Positions 21,578 to 34,559 are shown, counted from the stretch's first letter. The stretch: 64,000 nt of DNA from Schoenoplectus triqueter (GCA_964058805.1 CAXKVV010000043.1:62001-126000), one strand, 5' to 3'. Notes: generated from the letters alone by a model not told the origin. A program made the numbers and translations.

Positions 21578-23317
21578 AAAAAAACTAATTTAACCTACCA
21601 TACGTTTTGACGTTATACAGAAGATTTGCAAGTTTTGCATTTCTGTTCAAATTCAAGAAACGGGGGAATAGTTTTTTCAAATAAAAAAGAAGAAAGAAGA
21701 TGGTTTATCTTTTTGACATCTTCCTAAAAAGCATATGCTTAAAAGGACCTTTGAAAGACATCGCATAAGGTTGATGAAATGGAAGTCCTTTCTGTTTTCT
21801 TTTTCCTGAAAAAAAAGAAATAACAATAATTTGGATTAGAATGATGATCACCAAGCTGAAATTTCTAAAATGAAATGAAAAGGTTCTAAGAAAAGAAAAT
21901 GTAAACAGATTTAGGCACCAAATCTTTTGTAGTGCTTGGGCAGGAAGGCCCTCGTGTAACATTTGTAGAACTGCCTTTATCAAAGAAATACTGCTACTGG
22001 TACTATAGTAATTGCATCAACTGTCTCTTACTGTCTCCTTACTGTCGTCTAATGTAATTATTTTTTTCTTTATCATCAATCAATTACTTTAAACCATCAA
22101 CGAAACAATTATTGAAGATCCACCCACCATTCTAGTGGTGTGACTATTTTTTAAGGCTATTATTGACCTATATATATTGATAAATAAGGATATATAAAGC
22201 ACATTTGGGTTATTCTTTCTTTTTCATCCTATTTATATTTATGTTAGATCTCAAACGTTTATAGCAGAAAAATGAACTTACACTTGAAGCGTCGTTTGCA
22301 AAGCAAATTATTTTAGCAAAATACACGGCTAATATAAAACTTGAGTTTCTTTGCTTGGGCCCCCTCTTGCTGAATTATGTTACCAGCATAGTTGGTTCCA
22401 GTTCTGTTGGTGTGAAATTTCAATTGTTCTCTTATTTTGAGCACAAAATAGGCAACATGTTTTGGTGCTTCGACTTGTTGAATTCTGACTACATTAATTT
22501 ACAGACTCATTATTGTCTAGGCAGTGTCAGAGATGGGGAGAGAGTGCCATATGTTTCCCTGAGCGTTTGGGCCCCATTTTTCATAGATACCATGTTTTGT
22601 GCACAGGAGATTACTGCGCTCTGATTGGCTGGATTGCTGCCGTGAATCATGCCAACCAATCAGGGCTTGAAAGCAGCACACTTTGGAGCCAATGCCAATG
22701 GGTGCAAGAAACGTGGCACTTGGTACTGTGCAAGTGTTATCCTTCTGACTTCCCCATGTTGCATGCCTACTTGTTTTAATTTGGTTATTCTTGTACCTGT
22801 GGCTGTCTTTCTTTTCTGGTAGCCTACTAGCCTGGCTTTCAAAAGGAACTCATGCCCCAGATCTTAGATATCGCATCATGTTTCTCATGTTTAGGTCCTC
22901 CGTTCCTTCTCAAACTAGATGAGAAAACTTAAATTATTTACAATTGTAATTGGATTATATACCTCATGACATGTATCATATATGCAAGGAACTGAAAAAA
23001 ATGGTTCAGTTCTGGACACAAGATTTCATGATAAAGTATAATCATTGAAAACAAGATGAATACTAACAGCGCAAAGCGAGACGGCCTTTTCCAATGCATC
23101 TAACAACGAGAGAACACAATGATTTGAGAAAAGTTTTGGGTCATTTCATGCTAGTATTTCTTCATAATTAACTTTGTTATCATATCATTGACCCCAAATT
23201 TGAAAAGACATTTGGAGTAAATTAATTTGTGCTTGCGTCTCTACTCTTTGCTTTAGTTAGTAAATTAGTTAGTGCCACGCACCTTCTCTTTGCTTTAGTC
23301 AAAATGCAATTTGAGTA
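21578..23317. other. Intergenic, no supported gene
   Basis: The part 22330-22880 is GC-richer and has short frames on both strands (22355-22624, 22513-22779) without recognisable domains. It includes a short stem pair CTGATTGGCTGG / CCAACCAATCAG at about 22619-22668. It might be a non-coding transcript, but I cannot support a gene. Confidence 0.45.
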
Positions 23318-24114
23318 TCTATATTATTATATAAAGCATCTAAGTAATGAAGACATTCATTTTTTGTCATGATATTCAAATTTTTATAATACCCATTTTA
23401 TCCTTCATGCAACGGTTGAGATTCAATTTGATTAACTTTGACGGCAAATATCGTTTTCAGTTTTTATGTCAATCAACCGAAATAATAATTTTTGGAAAGA
23501 TAAAGATCTTATTAAAATTTTTATGTCAATCAACCGAAACAATATGGTATTATATCTTTCCTGATAATTGACAAAGATTTTCTGATCATCTTAGTTTTTA
23601 TAATAATTATTTTCTAAATTGACTTCTCTTATTAGGTGATCTTCTATAATAATTATTTCCTTTTAATTATTTCTTTTTTATTTTATCTTTTATAGAAGTT
23701 CTCTCTGATGGTATATCTCACAATTTCATATTTAAAAGCACCTGCAAATATTAAATATGAAGATAACAATTATGTTACGTATTTTTGAAGAAAAGAATAG
23801 TTTGCTCATTGATAAATATTTTTATTAATGATACGATGTACATCATTTGTATAACTGAAAAGATGAGAAATAAAAAGTATGATAAATTGACTATAATAGT
23901 TGTATAAAAATAAAGAAGAGAATTATAAATAAATTTCAATCTTTTTTTCTCTTAGAAATATTAATCATGTCTTCCATCAAGATATATTAGAAGATAGAGA
24001 TGAGCAATTTTTGTTTTTTCTAATATAAATGTATTCATTTGTAAAAATAATTTATTATCTTTTTTTATGTATCCAAATAAAAATATTCACCGCAATGCGC
24101 GGGTATGCAGCTAG
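23318..24114 (+). mobile_element. Non-autonomous Helitron, copy A
   Basis: Starts TCTATATTATTATATAAAG and ends GCGCGGGTATGCAGCTAG, inserted between A (23317) and T (24115), the canonical Helitron target. A small hairpin CCGC-AATGC-GCGG lies 11 bp before the end. The 5' 80 bp match copy B at 32730-33199, including AAAGCATCTAAG, CATTTTTTGTCAT and ATACCCATTTTATCC. No Rep/helicase is present. Confidence 0.85.
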
Positions 24115-24274
24115 TAATTCCTAAAGTTCAAATTTTTGACCAATCGAATATGAGTTATGCTCATCAGTAAGATGAGATACTTCTTTTCTTTATATATCTG
24201 TTTATTATTATATTTCTGAATAAATTCAACCATATATGTGTGGAGTTATGAATTATATATTTGTTTGGTAGCCT

Positions 24275-24703
24275 TGTTGAAATATTAAACTTGAACTAAA
24301 GTTAATAGAATAAGTAGTGGAACTCCTTTGTTTATCCAGTTGTAGAATTTTTGAGCTGATTGATGAGGAGATATGAAAAATCAAATGTCATCCGTTTTGG
24401 ATCTATGAATGAAAAACTCTGGAAGTCTAGTTTCTGATGGTTTAAATTTCAAAACGTTTGGAGTTCTCTACAGAGAGTTATTGTTGTTTTAGTGGACAGG
24501 GGTCAGCTGAAATATCTGCTGTTTTGTATTCCATTTTTAATATAAAATTTCTAGATGTTTCGGTTGTCTTAGCCTATAAATAGAGTTATAATCTGTTGCT
24601 TGAGATGTAAGAAAAATACAAAAATTTTTTATAGAAAGAAAAACTTATTTTATCCACTTCTTCTCTTATCTCAAAGTGTGATATCTACAATTCTCTTTTA
24701 ACG
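24275..24703 (+). repeat. 5' LTR
   Basis: TGTTGAAATATTAAAC... to CTCTTTTAACG. Matches 28456-28870 throughout, including GTGGAACTCCTTTGTTT, GAGCTGATTGATGAGG, CTATAAATAGAGTTATAATCTGT and CTCAAAGTGTGATATC. CTATAAATAG near 24572 is its likely TATA box. The two LTRs differ by many substitutions and small indels, so the insertion is old. Confidence 0.88.
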
Positions 24704-24706
24704 AAG

Positions 24707-24718
24707 TGGTATCAGAGC
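24707..24718 (+). promoter_or_regulatory. Primer-binding site (initiator tRNA-Met)
   Basis: TGGTATCAGAGC, the perfect copia primer site, three bases after the 5' LTR. Confidence 0.9.
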
Positions 24719-24744
24719 GAGGTTCAAATAGCCACAAAAAATTC

Positions 24745-25640
24745 TAATATTTCCTTCCAATACTCGGTTCTAACCAAAATCAATTATGATAAATGGTCGC
24801 TGCGAATGAAGGCTATCATTGGTGCTTATGGCTTTTGGGACATTGTCGAGAACGGCTACGAAGATCCCGAAGATGAGATGGGGCTTACGGTAACTCAGTT
24901 AGCTGCCTTGCAAAAGAAGAGAAAAGAAGATCAAGGTACTCTAAGTATCATCCATCAAGGGCTGGATGATGACATGTTCGAGAACGTTACCAATGAGACG
25001 TGAGCAAAGGATGCATGGGAGATTCTTCGCAACTCGTTGGTTGGAGCTAAAAAGTAAAGAAGGTGCAGCTACAAACTCTAAGAGCTGAGTTTGAGTCGAT
25101 TATGATGAAGGAGAGTGAATCCATAGGTGAATACTTCACTCGAATATTGGTGGTGGTCAATCAAATGAAGAGACTTGGGAAAAAGATAGAAAATGTGAGA
25201 GTAGTAAAGAAAATTTTACGATCTCTCAATGTAAAATTCAATCATGTGGTGGTGACAATTGAAGAGTCCAAGGACATCGACTCCATAACGGTTGATGAGT
25301 TGAATGGGTATTTGGTGGCTCATGAGGTGAGAATGAAGAGAAACCAATAAGAGCCGGTGGATCAAGCATTGCAAGCAAAGTTTTCCTCAGAACAAAAGGG
25401 GAATGACAAAGGAGGCCGAGGTCGAGATCGAGGTCATAGGCGTGGCTAAGGACGAGGAGAAAGTCATAGACAAGCTAAAAATGAAGAAAAAAGTGTCAAC
25501 AACCTTACACGTGGTAGAGGACGCGGTCGTGGAAGAGACGGCCGAACGAATCAGTACAATATCGATTATTACAATTGTGGCAAATATGATCATTACGCAA
25601 GAGAATGCTATTTCGAAAAAAGGTGAAGGAGAATGCTAAT
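24745..25640 (+). pseudogene. copia gag remnant
   Basis: Frame segments give YDKWSLRMKAIIGAYGFWDI (gag start), then an in-frame stop in NET*AKDAWE, a frameshift near 25055, and LQTLRAEFESIMMKESESI with the UBN2 core to 25350. An Arg/Gly-rich stretch leads to a zinc knuckle that reads YNCGKYDHYAREC near 25566-25605. The first cysteine of CX2CX4HX4C is replaced, so the knuckle is damaged. Confidence 0.85.
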
Positions 25641-26945
25641 TTTATAGCTAAGGAGGAAACCGAGAACAATGATGTGGTGTTATTGACTAACAAAGAGAAC
25701 GATCCCGAGAAGGAGAATGTGTGGTATCTCGATATGGGTGTAAGCAACCATATGTGTGTGTACAAGTATATGTTCACCGAATTGAAGGAGATAGCGGACA
25801 ATCATGTTTCTTTTGGTGATGTCTCGAAAGTGCATGTAAAAACTGAAGGTAATATTTTTATAAAGTTGAAAGATGAAACTCAAAAGTTTATTTCAAGTGT
25901 TTATTATGTCCCGAAAATGAAGAGCAATATTTTGAGTTTGGGACAATTGTTAGAACCTGGTTACAAGATTTTTATGAAAGACCGATCTCTTTACTTGCGT
26001 GACAAAAGTAATCAGTTAATTGCTCAAGTTGAAATGGCCACTAATAGAATGTTCAAGTTGAATTTAGTGAATATTGAAGCAACATGTCTAAAGACTTGTG
26101 TAGAAGAAAAAGATTGGCTATGGCATTTAAGGTTTGAACATATGAATTTTGGAGGGCTAAAATAAATAGCTAGTAAGAAGATGGTGCATAGATTGTCATT
26201 CGTTGATTCTTCTAATAAGTTTTGTGAAGGATGTGTGATTGGCAAGCATCCAAAAAGTAGCTTTCCAAAAGAGGCATAATACCAAGCAAAGAACCCCCTC
26301 GAATTTGTACATACCGATATTTGTGGTCCGATCCAACCGAGCTCAGTTGGTGAAAACCGATATTTCATAACTTTTATTGATGATTTTTCTCATAAAATTT
26401 GGGTTTATCTCTTGAAAGAAAAATCAGAGGCTTTTGGTGTTTTTAAAAAGTTTGAAATTTTTGTTGAGAAATAAAGTGACTTTTATATCAAGGTTTTGAG
26501 ATCGGATCGAGACGGTGAATTTACTTCAACCGCATTTAACTCTTTTTGTGAAGAACATGATATTCGGCATCACTTGACAGCGCCATACTCACCCCAACAA
26601 AATAGAGTCGCCGAGCGCAAGAATCAGACTATTCTCGATATGGTTCGAAGTATGCTCAAGAGTAAGAACATTCCAAAGGAGTTTTGGACAGAAGCGGTGG
26701 ATTGTGCCGTTTATTTATTAAATCGGTGCAAGACATCTAGCTTAGAGAATGTAACACCGCAAGAGGCTTGGAGTGATTTGAAACCGATAGTGTCATATTT
26801 GAAAGTATTTGGTAGCGTAGCATATGTGCACATACCGGACCAAAAACGTGTAAAGTTGGATGATAAAAGTTTGAAGCTAATATTTATTGGATATGATGAG
26901 AGGTCTAAAACTTATAAATTTTTTGATCCCACTAATATTTTTTGA
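25605..26945 (+). pseudogene. copia protease and integrase remnant
   Basis: 25605-26165 holds the protease site as LDMGVSNHM (DTG changed to DMG) and the GAG-pre-integrase part WLWHLRFEHMNFGGLK, then a stop. Integrase shows CEGCVIGKHPKSSF, HTDICGPIQ, LRSDRDGEF and AERKNQTILDMVRS, so the D, D and E positions survive in the second half (26496-26945 is fully open). Stops at about 26279 and 26474 break the first half. Confidence 0.88.
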
Positions 26946-26975
26946 TCCCACTAATATTGGATATGATGAGATGCA
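26920..26975 (+). repeat. Short tandem duplication at a deletion junction
   Basis: TTTTTTGATCCCACTAATAT occurs twice in a row. It is followed by TGGATATGATGAGA, which also occurs just upstream at about 26889. The integrase tail is joined here to the start of reverse transcriptase. The pattern suggests template switching or slippage during reverse transcription. Confidence 0.75.
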
Positions 26976-28455
26976 TGTAATTATGAAAAATGACACATGA
27001 AAGCTCACCTCTCTTCCTGAAGGTCACAAGGCGATTGGTGTTAAGTGGGTTTACAAGAAGAAGGTGAACTCTCAAGGCAAAATTGTGAAACATAAAGAGA
27101 GATTGGTGGTAAAAGGCTACAAATAACAAGCCGGTATCGATTATGAGGAGACATTTGCACCGGTGGCAAGAATGGAGACTATTTGACTTCTGATTTCTCT
27201 TGTGGCTCAATCAAAGTGACGCATCCATCAAATAAATGTAAAGTCGGCCTTTTTAAATGGCGTTTTGGAGGAAGAAGTATACATTTAGCAACCTCCCGGA
27301 TATTTGAAAGAAGACTGTGAAGATAAAGTTTTAAAATTAAAGAAAACTTTGTATGACTTGAAGAAGCTCCTAGAGCTTGGAACACACAGATTGACCGATA
27401 CTTTAAATCGCACGGTTTTGTGTAATGCCCCTATGAACATGCGTTGTATGTAAAGTTTAAAAATGGTGATAAGTTGATGGTGTCTTTATATGTTGATGAC
27501 TTAATTTTTATGGGTAGTAGTGGTGAAATAATTGAGGAGTTCAAAAGGACCATGAAGAGTGAGTTTGAAATGATCGATTTAGGATTTATGTTTTATTTTC
27601 TTGGTCTTGAAATAAAACAAGGAGAAGAAGACATCTTTGTAACAAAAGAGGCCTATGCCAAGGAGATTTTAAAAATGTTCAAGATGGAGGATTGTAGGCT
27701 GGTTAGTACTCCGGTTGATTGTGGCGTGAAGTTATCTCGACATGACAAAGAAAATATAGTCGATGTGACATTATACAAGTGTCTAGTTGGGAGCTTGAGG
27801 TATTTGTCATGTACTAGACCAGATATTTTATATGCGGTCGGCTTCGTTTGCCAGTACATGGAGGAGTCGAGCTCAACACATTGGAAGACTCTTAAGCGGA
27901 TTTTTCGTTGCATCTGAGATACTCTAACTCTTGGTTTGTTTTATAGCTCATCCACTAACAACTTTGCAATTTTTGGCTATTCGGATAGCGATTGAGGCGG
28001 AAACACGGATGATAGAAAGAACACCTCGGGATTTGTATTTTACATGGGAGATACAACATTCATGCGGCTTTCAAAGAAGCAACCGATCGTCACCCTTTCG
28101 ACATGTGACGCGAAATATATCACGACAACAGCGTGTGTGTGTCATGCGATTTGGTTGAGAAGACTATTCAAGGAGATAAATTTTACTCAACATGAAGATA
28201 CACTGATTTATTTGGATAGCAAGTCGACAATTGAGTTGGCTAAGAATTCGGTCCATCATTAAAGAAGCAAGCATATTGATGTGAAGTATCATTTTATTCG
28301 AGAGCAAGTGAAGGAGAAGAAAGTTGAGTTGATACATGTGGGTAGTGAAGATCAAGTTGCGGATATTTTTACGAAGCCATTACCAACCATGAAGTTTGAG
28401 AAGTTTAAAAATCTTTTGGGCATGAAGGATGTAAAGAGAATTAAGTTTAAGGGGG
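26975..28455 (+). pseudogene. copia reverse transcriptase-RNase H remnant
   Basis: Begins abruptly at MKNDT, then [35 protein letters not shown] and SAFLNGVLEEEVYI, with stops between. From 27444 a 157-codon frame carries an intact SLYVDDLIFMGSS catalytic box (27489-27500), FYFLGLEIKQ and YKCLVGSLRYLSCTRPDI. RNase H (28044-28463) shows PIVTLSTCDAKYI, LDSKSTIELAKNS, HIDVKYHFIREQV and VADIFTKPLP. The polypurine tract AAGTTTAAGGGGG (28443-28455) precedes the 3' LTR. Confidence 0.9.
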
Positions 28456-28870
28456 TGTATTGAAATATTAAACTTAATTATGTAATAAAGTAACGTTAAT
28501 AGAATAAGCAGTGGAACTCCTTTGTTTCAGTAGTTGTATAATTTTGAGCTGATTGATGAGGGGATATGAAAGATCTAATGTCATTCATTTTGACTGTATA
28601 ATCTATGGATGGAAAACTCTAGAAGTGTAATTTATGATGGTTCAAATTTCAAAGTGTTTGGAGTTCTACAGAGAGTTATGACTGTTTTAGTGAACAGAGA
28701 TCAGCTGAAATAGCTGTTATTTAGTATTTCATTTTTAATACAAATTTTTTAGATACTTCTGTTGTCTTAACCTATAAATAGAGTTATAATCTGTCTAATA
28801 GAAAATAAAACTTATTTTATCTACTTTTTCTCTTGTCTCAAAGTGTGATATCCACCATTCTCTTTTAACA
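28456..28870 (+). repeat. 3' LTR
   Basis: TGTATTGAAATATTAAAC... to CTCTTTTAACA, directly after the polypurine tract; 415 bp against 429 bp for the 5' LTR. Confidence 0.9.
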
Positions 28871-29539
28871 AACGTGAGCATCTCTCTTTGCTGAACGTAC
28901 ATGTTTGTTACTAATTGAATTAAGTTGTCTACATATATAGTTTTTTTTTAATTAAGGTCTCTTGAAACATTAATTAGCCAAAAATCTTCCAATAATTATA
29001 CACATCTCCGGAAGTGTTCGCAATGAAAATCATGATGAGACATCTCTAAATCTGTCGATCGGTAATTTTTCATTATTTTTAATGTTCATTTCAATGATAC
29101 GAATTGACATTTCAATTAATAATTAGGACTGAATACTTAACTAGGAAATTACCTGAATTTATCAAAACTATAAATCCGCTGTTCGAACTTTCAATATATA
29201 ATATATATGAATCCAATTGACATGATACAAATTGAACATGGCAACCGAGGAGCACAAACACGGATTGACCTTAGCTTGGAAGTGCAACATTTATGTACAT
29301 ATATTTATATATATGTTGCACAACGAAAGTGCAACATTTGGACAAGTTCCTTCCTTGCATGCATTATTTAATTGCTCCTGATATACAATTTTTTTCAGCT
29401 AATTAAATGCAGTTTTTCTCATTTCTTATTTTGGAAACTTAAAAGCCGACATTAATTATATGCAAAATGTAATTCCTCTTGCCAATTTTATGTCCAACAG
29501 CTTTTACATCAACAAGTATAGACGCTATGTGTTATGTCT
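28871..29539. other. Intergenic
   Basis: AT-rich. A small inverted repeat GTGCAACAT...ATGTTGCAC lies at about 29282-29322. Otherwise nothing recognised. Confidence 0.5.
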
Positions 29540-31795
29540 AGCCCAAATTTATCAATATTTAAATATATATGCATGATGAATTTATCATGTCTAAAAATAA
29601 ATTATTCCATGAGTGAATTAATTCCTTTAAATTTATCAGAACAACAAGGAAATGTTTTTGCTATTAAATTAGAATGTAAAGTAGGAACAATATCTATTAC
29701 ATATCTAGGAGTGCCACTGCATTGAAAAAAACTTAAAAACGGTGGTTGAAACTTTCTAATCAATAAAATTGAAAAGAAACCTGACAATTCAAAAGAGAAA
29801 TTATTATCTATAAGAGATAGAGTAACACTAATAAAATCAGTTCTAAATGTTATATCTCTATCTTTAGAATATTTTGAAGCATTCATGAACATTATAGCAA
29901 ATAAGATCAATACATTTATGGCTCTGATATAAATAAGGAGTTGTGCGCCAACTACAAAATAGGAGTTCAATGAAATATAGAATAAAGATATAGAAATAAG
30001 AACAAATCTCAATGAAAAGGCAGAATAAATTAGATTGATAAGTAATACTACCCCTAGACCCCCTAATACAAGAACTTATACCAGAAATAACACAAGAATA
30101 TCATGTCTTGGTTGAGATAAATCCATTATGTAAGAAAAAAACAAAGAAATTAAAATATATCATGACCATACTAAAAGGTCCAGGAAAATAAAAGGGATTA
30201 TCCTTTTTTTTTGGTATAATTTTTGGGTTACCTCTACACATTAGAAAAAGAATTAATGGTCATCTAGAAGGTTTTTGTGATTTAGGGGTCACTCAGTAAG
30301 GAAAAAATCCTACTGCTTAGTTACATGAAGAACAATATGTAATAGTTATGAGCAAGAAGGTCTAGGCATTATAAATTTAAAAACATTGAACAAAGCCCTT
30401 CTATATAAATAGTTGTGGAGATTTCACAATACAGAAGAACATGATCTGTGGAAATATATCATTTCAGTTAAATATAGAAATAGAAGAGCTAATAAGAATA
30501 TGTAAACTTTTTGGAAAGAAGTATGTAAAAAAAATTCTCAACATCAGTATTAATAAAGAAATAGAAAATGGTAATACCACGCTTTTCGGGCAAGATAGAT
30601 GAAATTATGAATGTTTTCTTCAAACACAATATCCTATGTTGTTTGAATTGGCAACAAACAAAAATATAACAGTGGCTCGTGCAATAGAATTCAATAGATA
30701 CTATCTTACTTTTTATAGGTCTTTAAATGTATCTTAAGACATCAGTTATATGTTTTATATAATGATTTATCTATAGTGTATTTTATATTAAGTGTGGATA
30801 TTTATAAATGGAGATGAAAATCAAATGAAATCTTTAGCATCAACTCTTGTTACTCATGGTTAGAATTTGAATGAGTTTTACAAGATTCATTTAAATCCAT
30901 ATGGTTTGCTTATATTCCTCTCAAAATTAAAATATTTTTATGATTAGTTAAATAAAATAAAATTCTTGCCAAGGATAACTTAGTTAGAAATGGATGGAGA
31001 GGGATAATCAATGCATCTTCTGTTATAATATAGAATCTGTAGAACATTTATTCATAAACTTCTCATTATCAGCTTGCTTATGGAATTGGATAGCTAATTT
31101 CAATAACTTTAATTTTATATGCTTCACAATTGATGACTTATGACAGATTAATGCTTCTATATTTTATAAAGATAATAATATTTGTGAAATTAAGAGATGC
31201 AATATTATGGTCAATTAGGAAAGAAAGAAATAAATTAATATTTCAGGAGGGCATTTGTAAAAGTATTAAACAATAGGAGGAAATATTATTGCTTTAGTTA
31301 GATATTGTGGTCAGATTAAAGGTAGCAATTATTTAGATAACCTAAATTTAATCATACCCCTGATGTTTCTAATTTGTCATTGCAAATTTTGGAAGAAACA
31401 TTAAGTTTAAATGAGTCAAAAGTAGAGCAAGGGGACTTATTTGGCGCAGGACCTAATCTGGTTTTAACAGTTCATACTAATAGTCAATAGTAGTTTCATG
31501 GTAGGGACACAGCATATTAGTTACAAGATTATATTTTGCTTTGGTATTGTTGGTTTCAGCTGGAATAGAACGGTTTGCAGTGAAGATACTTCGTTGCCTC
31601 GGAATGAAGAGGCGTTTAGAGACTTTTAAATTTCAAAATTAGTCTTGTATTTTGCTATAATAATGATACTCAAACTTTGTAGCTTTAATTTCTAAAAATG
31701 TAGTTTTAAATACCCATGATATCGGATTGTGGTATCAAACTAAAATCAGTTTCATATATGAAATAGATGGATAACCACTACTTCAAAAAAAAAAT
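29540..31795 (+). mobile_element. L1-type LINE, 5'-truncated relic
   Basis: Translation gives the end of a plant L1 reverse transcriptase ([40 protein letters not shown]). Then come EQEGLGIINLKTLNKALL at about 30350-30410 and the zinc-binding zf-RVT region (FAYIPLKIKIFL; NLVRNGWRG) near 30905-31010. Stops and shifts are frequent. An A-run at about 31783-31793 is the likely poly(A) tail. The upstream endonuclease and most of the reverse transcriptase are absent, the usual result of incomplete target-primed reverse transcription. Confidence 0.85.
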
Positions 31796-32729
31796 TATAT
31801 ATATATATTCATGATATATGAAGATTTCATAATTAATGCGATTCATCTTACTGTTTGAACGATTGATTTAAATTTCATAGAACGTTTTCAATGATTCTGA
31901 GTAATCATCCTTTTTTTAAAAAAAGAATCAAAATATAATATTAATTTAAGGAACAGTAGAGAAAGAGCAAACATTCTTTGAATGAACAAAAAGGCGCACA
32001 ATCACTCTTTGAAAGAACAAACACTCTTTTTTTCTTTTTTCTTTTTCCTTCAAAAAGAAAGAAAGAGGCGCACAATGATCAAAATCTGATCCTTAGCTAG
32101 AAGCTAGTGGCAAATAAACAGAAAAGTAGCAAGTCAAATGTGCAACAGTGCATGGGTATCTATTAATATATTAAAAACCCAATAAACAGAGTGGAACCAA
32201 ATCATAAAAAAAATGTCGAAATATTAGACTGCCATTATTAGGATTCCCCAACGAAGTGACCTTAAAATAAGCTGCGTTCTTAAATTGTTGGAGTATCGGT
32301 GGGAAAAAAGTATCTTTGTAATGAAAAGAGTCTTAAAGCTAATTAATTATCAAAAGAAATGTGGTTAGGTTCTTCTCCATTTGACGTGCAACTTCAGAAA
32401 TACATGCAGTGTCCCATGGCACGTGCCATGTGGCTTTTATATTCAGAAATATCGATCCTCATTGCCAAAACATAGAACCTAACCAAAGAAAGAAGAGTAC
32501 CATAAAACAATTTTTCAAAAAAATTGATATTTTGTTTGTTCAATATGTTTCATATACTCAACAAAACAACAATTGAAACATTCAAGGGAAACCTCCATTA
32601 CTTTTTTAACACAGAGAAAAGTTATCTTCACAAAAAGAGTCCAATAAAAAATGTCGCACCCAAGAGGGCTCATTTTGAAGTTTCGATGATATTATTTTCT
32701 TGCTAGAAGGAACCAAAAATTATCGCATA
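31796..32729. other. Intergenic
   Basis: AT-rich. Contains direct repeats of AACA(A)CTCTTTGAA(T/A)GAACAAA near 31970-32035. A 60-codon frame at 32524-32706 has no features. Confidence 0.5.
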
Positions 32730-33199
32730 CTAGCTATATACCCGCGCGTTGCAGCAGAATTTTTTATTTAAACATTAAAATATTATAAGATAAAAAAATT
32801 CACATTTATCTAATATTAAATTATAAATTCACCAAATTATAGAGAAAACATATAATAAAGACTATATTTAATCTTGGATGAGATTTTTGCACAATATGAG
32901 TTAATGATTCATGATTTTTATTGAAAGAAAAGTAAATTATTCTAACATATATTATCACCATTAATTCCTTACCAAATATGCACAAAGTTGCTAAATAAAA
33001 AACAAAAATTATGGAAATAATAGTATATGAGGGAAAGAAATGGAGAGAAAAAGGGGATCAATGGACGCAATCACATACGTTCGATCAACCAACAATAAAT
33101 ATTATCCGTCTAATTGAGGGATAAAATGGGTATAATAAAAATTTACAATGACAAAAAATGGACCCTCCAATTCTTAGATGCTTTATATAATAGTATAGA
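32730..33199 (-). mobile_element. Non-autonomous Helitron, copy B
   Basis: On the minus strand it starts TCTATACTATTATATAAAG (33199) and ends CGCGCGGGTATATAGCTAG (32730). The flanks are A before and T after in that orientation, the canonical Helitron insertion. It shares its 5' end with copy A at 23318 but is shorter (470 against 797 bp) and has a weaker 3' hairpin. No coding. Confidence 0.85.
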
Positions 33200-33675
33200 T
33201 AGAAACAGGGCGAACAAAACTTTTTTGAGTCAAACTAAAAGAATGCGAAGAAAAATATTTTGTTATAAAAGAAATAATTAAATATATTAAAAATAATGTC
33301 GGAACTAGTGAGGTATAATACCAAAATTCACTAGCTAGCTGTAATTTTTAATACTAATCATGCGGCAGAAATTAAGCATTTCTTTCTTTATTTTAATCAA
33401 ATTCACACTACAGTACTATACCAACTTTTCTTTTTCAAAATTGTTGAGCTGCTAAAATATGGCTAATATTAACTAATTAATTTTATCAAGTAGGCAGTTC
33501 TAATGGTATTTTTTTCCTTCTCTTTTTTGGGGTCGAGAAAACGTCACATGTTGAATTGAACTAAAAGCTACATTTTTTATATATTTTGGTGAGGACTATG
33601 GCACATGGAAATTACTATTCAGTCAAAAAGCTCTAGTCTGGGTTTTATTCTCTAACCACTCACTTGGATACTGGT
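33200..33675. other. Intergenic
   Basis: AT-rich, nothing recognised. Confidence 0.5.
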
Positions 33676-34117
33676 TAGGGGTGTCAATGGTCGGGTCAGA
33701 TTATTATTATTTTATTTTATTTTATACAATTGAACCCGACTTGATTCCATTCGAGTTAAAAAAATTTGATTCATATCCGATCTAATCGGGTTACGGGTCG
33801 ATTCGATCCGACCCGTATAAAATAATTAAATATTTATTAATTATTTTCATATTACTTTAAGTAATTTAATATTAATTATTTTATAATTAATCTTAATTAA
33901 TATATAATCAGTATATATTTAAGCTTTAATTTGTACTAAATCATATAATTACTTAAAAAACATAATTAATCGGGTCAGATTGACCCAAATCCGACCCGAT
34001 TTGGGTCAAAAAATAAATTCGTAGCCGACCCATTAATCTTCGGATCATAACGAGTCAGATCAAGTTCGAATCGGATCAGATTAACCCGACGAATTGAGTT
34101 AATAATTGACACCCCTA
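33676..34117. mobile_element. hAT-type MITE, TIR TAGGGGTGTCAAT
   Basis: Ends are TAGGGGTGTCAAT (33676-33688) and ATTGACACCCCTA (34105-34117), a perfect inverted repeat. Subterminal DNA is full of GGGTCGGGT/GACCCGACCC and CGGGTCAGATT words in both orientations. TAGGGGTGTCAA is a well-known hAT MITE terminus in plants. No clear 8-bp target duplication remains. Confidence 0.75.
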
Positions 34118-34559
34118 CTCCTAAGTAACAAATGAAGTGTTTAGCTAGTAGCTGACATATATAGTTAAATTTTATGGTGAAGTCCTGCATTTTCATTCGA
34201 GTTTGAAACAGTCCTTGTAGTTTCAAATTGAAGAAATTACCTCTTGAATTTTCTAAATAATTGCAAAACCTTCCCTTTAAGTTAATCATTAAAATAAAAA
34301 AAATAACCCCTTAATTTTTTTTAAAGCTCAAGCATAACTTTTTTTTTGTTTAAATAACAATCATATTATTAATGTATAACATAAAATGTTACAATAAGAA
34401 TAACTTCTATCTCATCACACCAAATCGTTCTAATATATGAATATCACATTGTATTGTTCAGAACCTCAAAATTATTTTATTTTATATTTGATTTCATAAA
34501 TAATATCTCAAAGAAGATAAAATACACAATGTAGAAATCATTAATTTCATATAAACAAT
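34118..34559. other. Intergenic
   Basis: AT-rich, nothing recognised. A minus-strand frame (33975-34289) overlaps the MITE end and is not a gene. Confidence 0.5.

Larger units (their letters stand above)
24275..28870 (+). mobile_element. Near full-length Ty1/copia retrotransposon, inactivated
   Basis: Both LTRs (24275-24703 and 28456-28870), a Met primer site, gag, protease, integrase, reverse transcriptase, RNase H and a polypurine tract are present in copia order. Stops and frameshifts occur in every domain, and the integrase-RT linker is deleted. No 5-bp target duplication is readable. Its gag-pol resembles, but is not identical to, the element at 17857. Confidence 0.9.

Noticed and set aside
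22355..22779. Two overlapping frames and a short stem suggestive of a microRNA precursor
   Set aside because: The stem is only about 12 bp and no known mature microRNA sequence is recognised.
33975..34289. Minus-strand 104-codon frame
   Set aside because: It overlaps the hAT MITE subterminal repeats and has no recognisable features.
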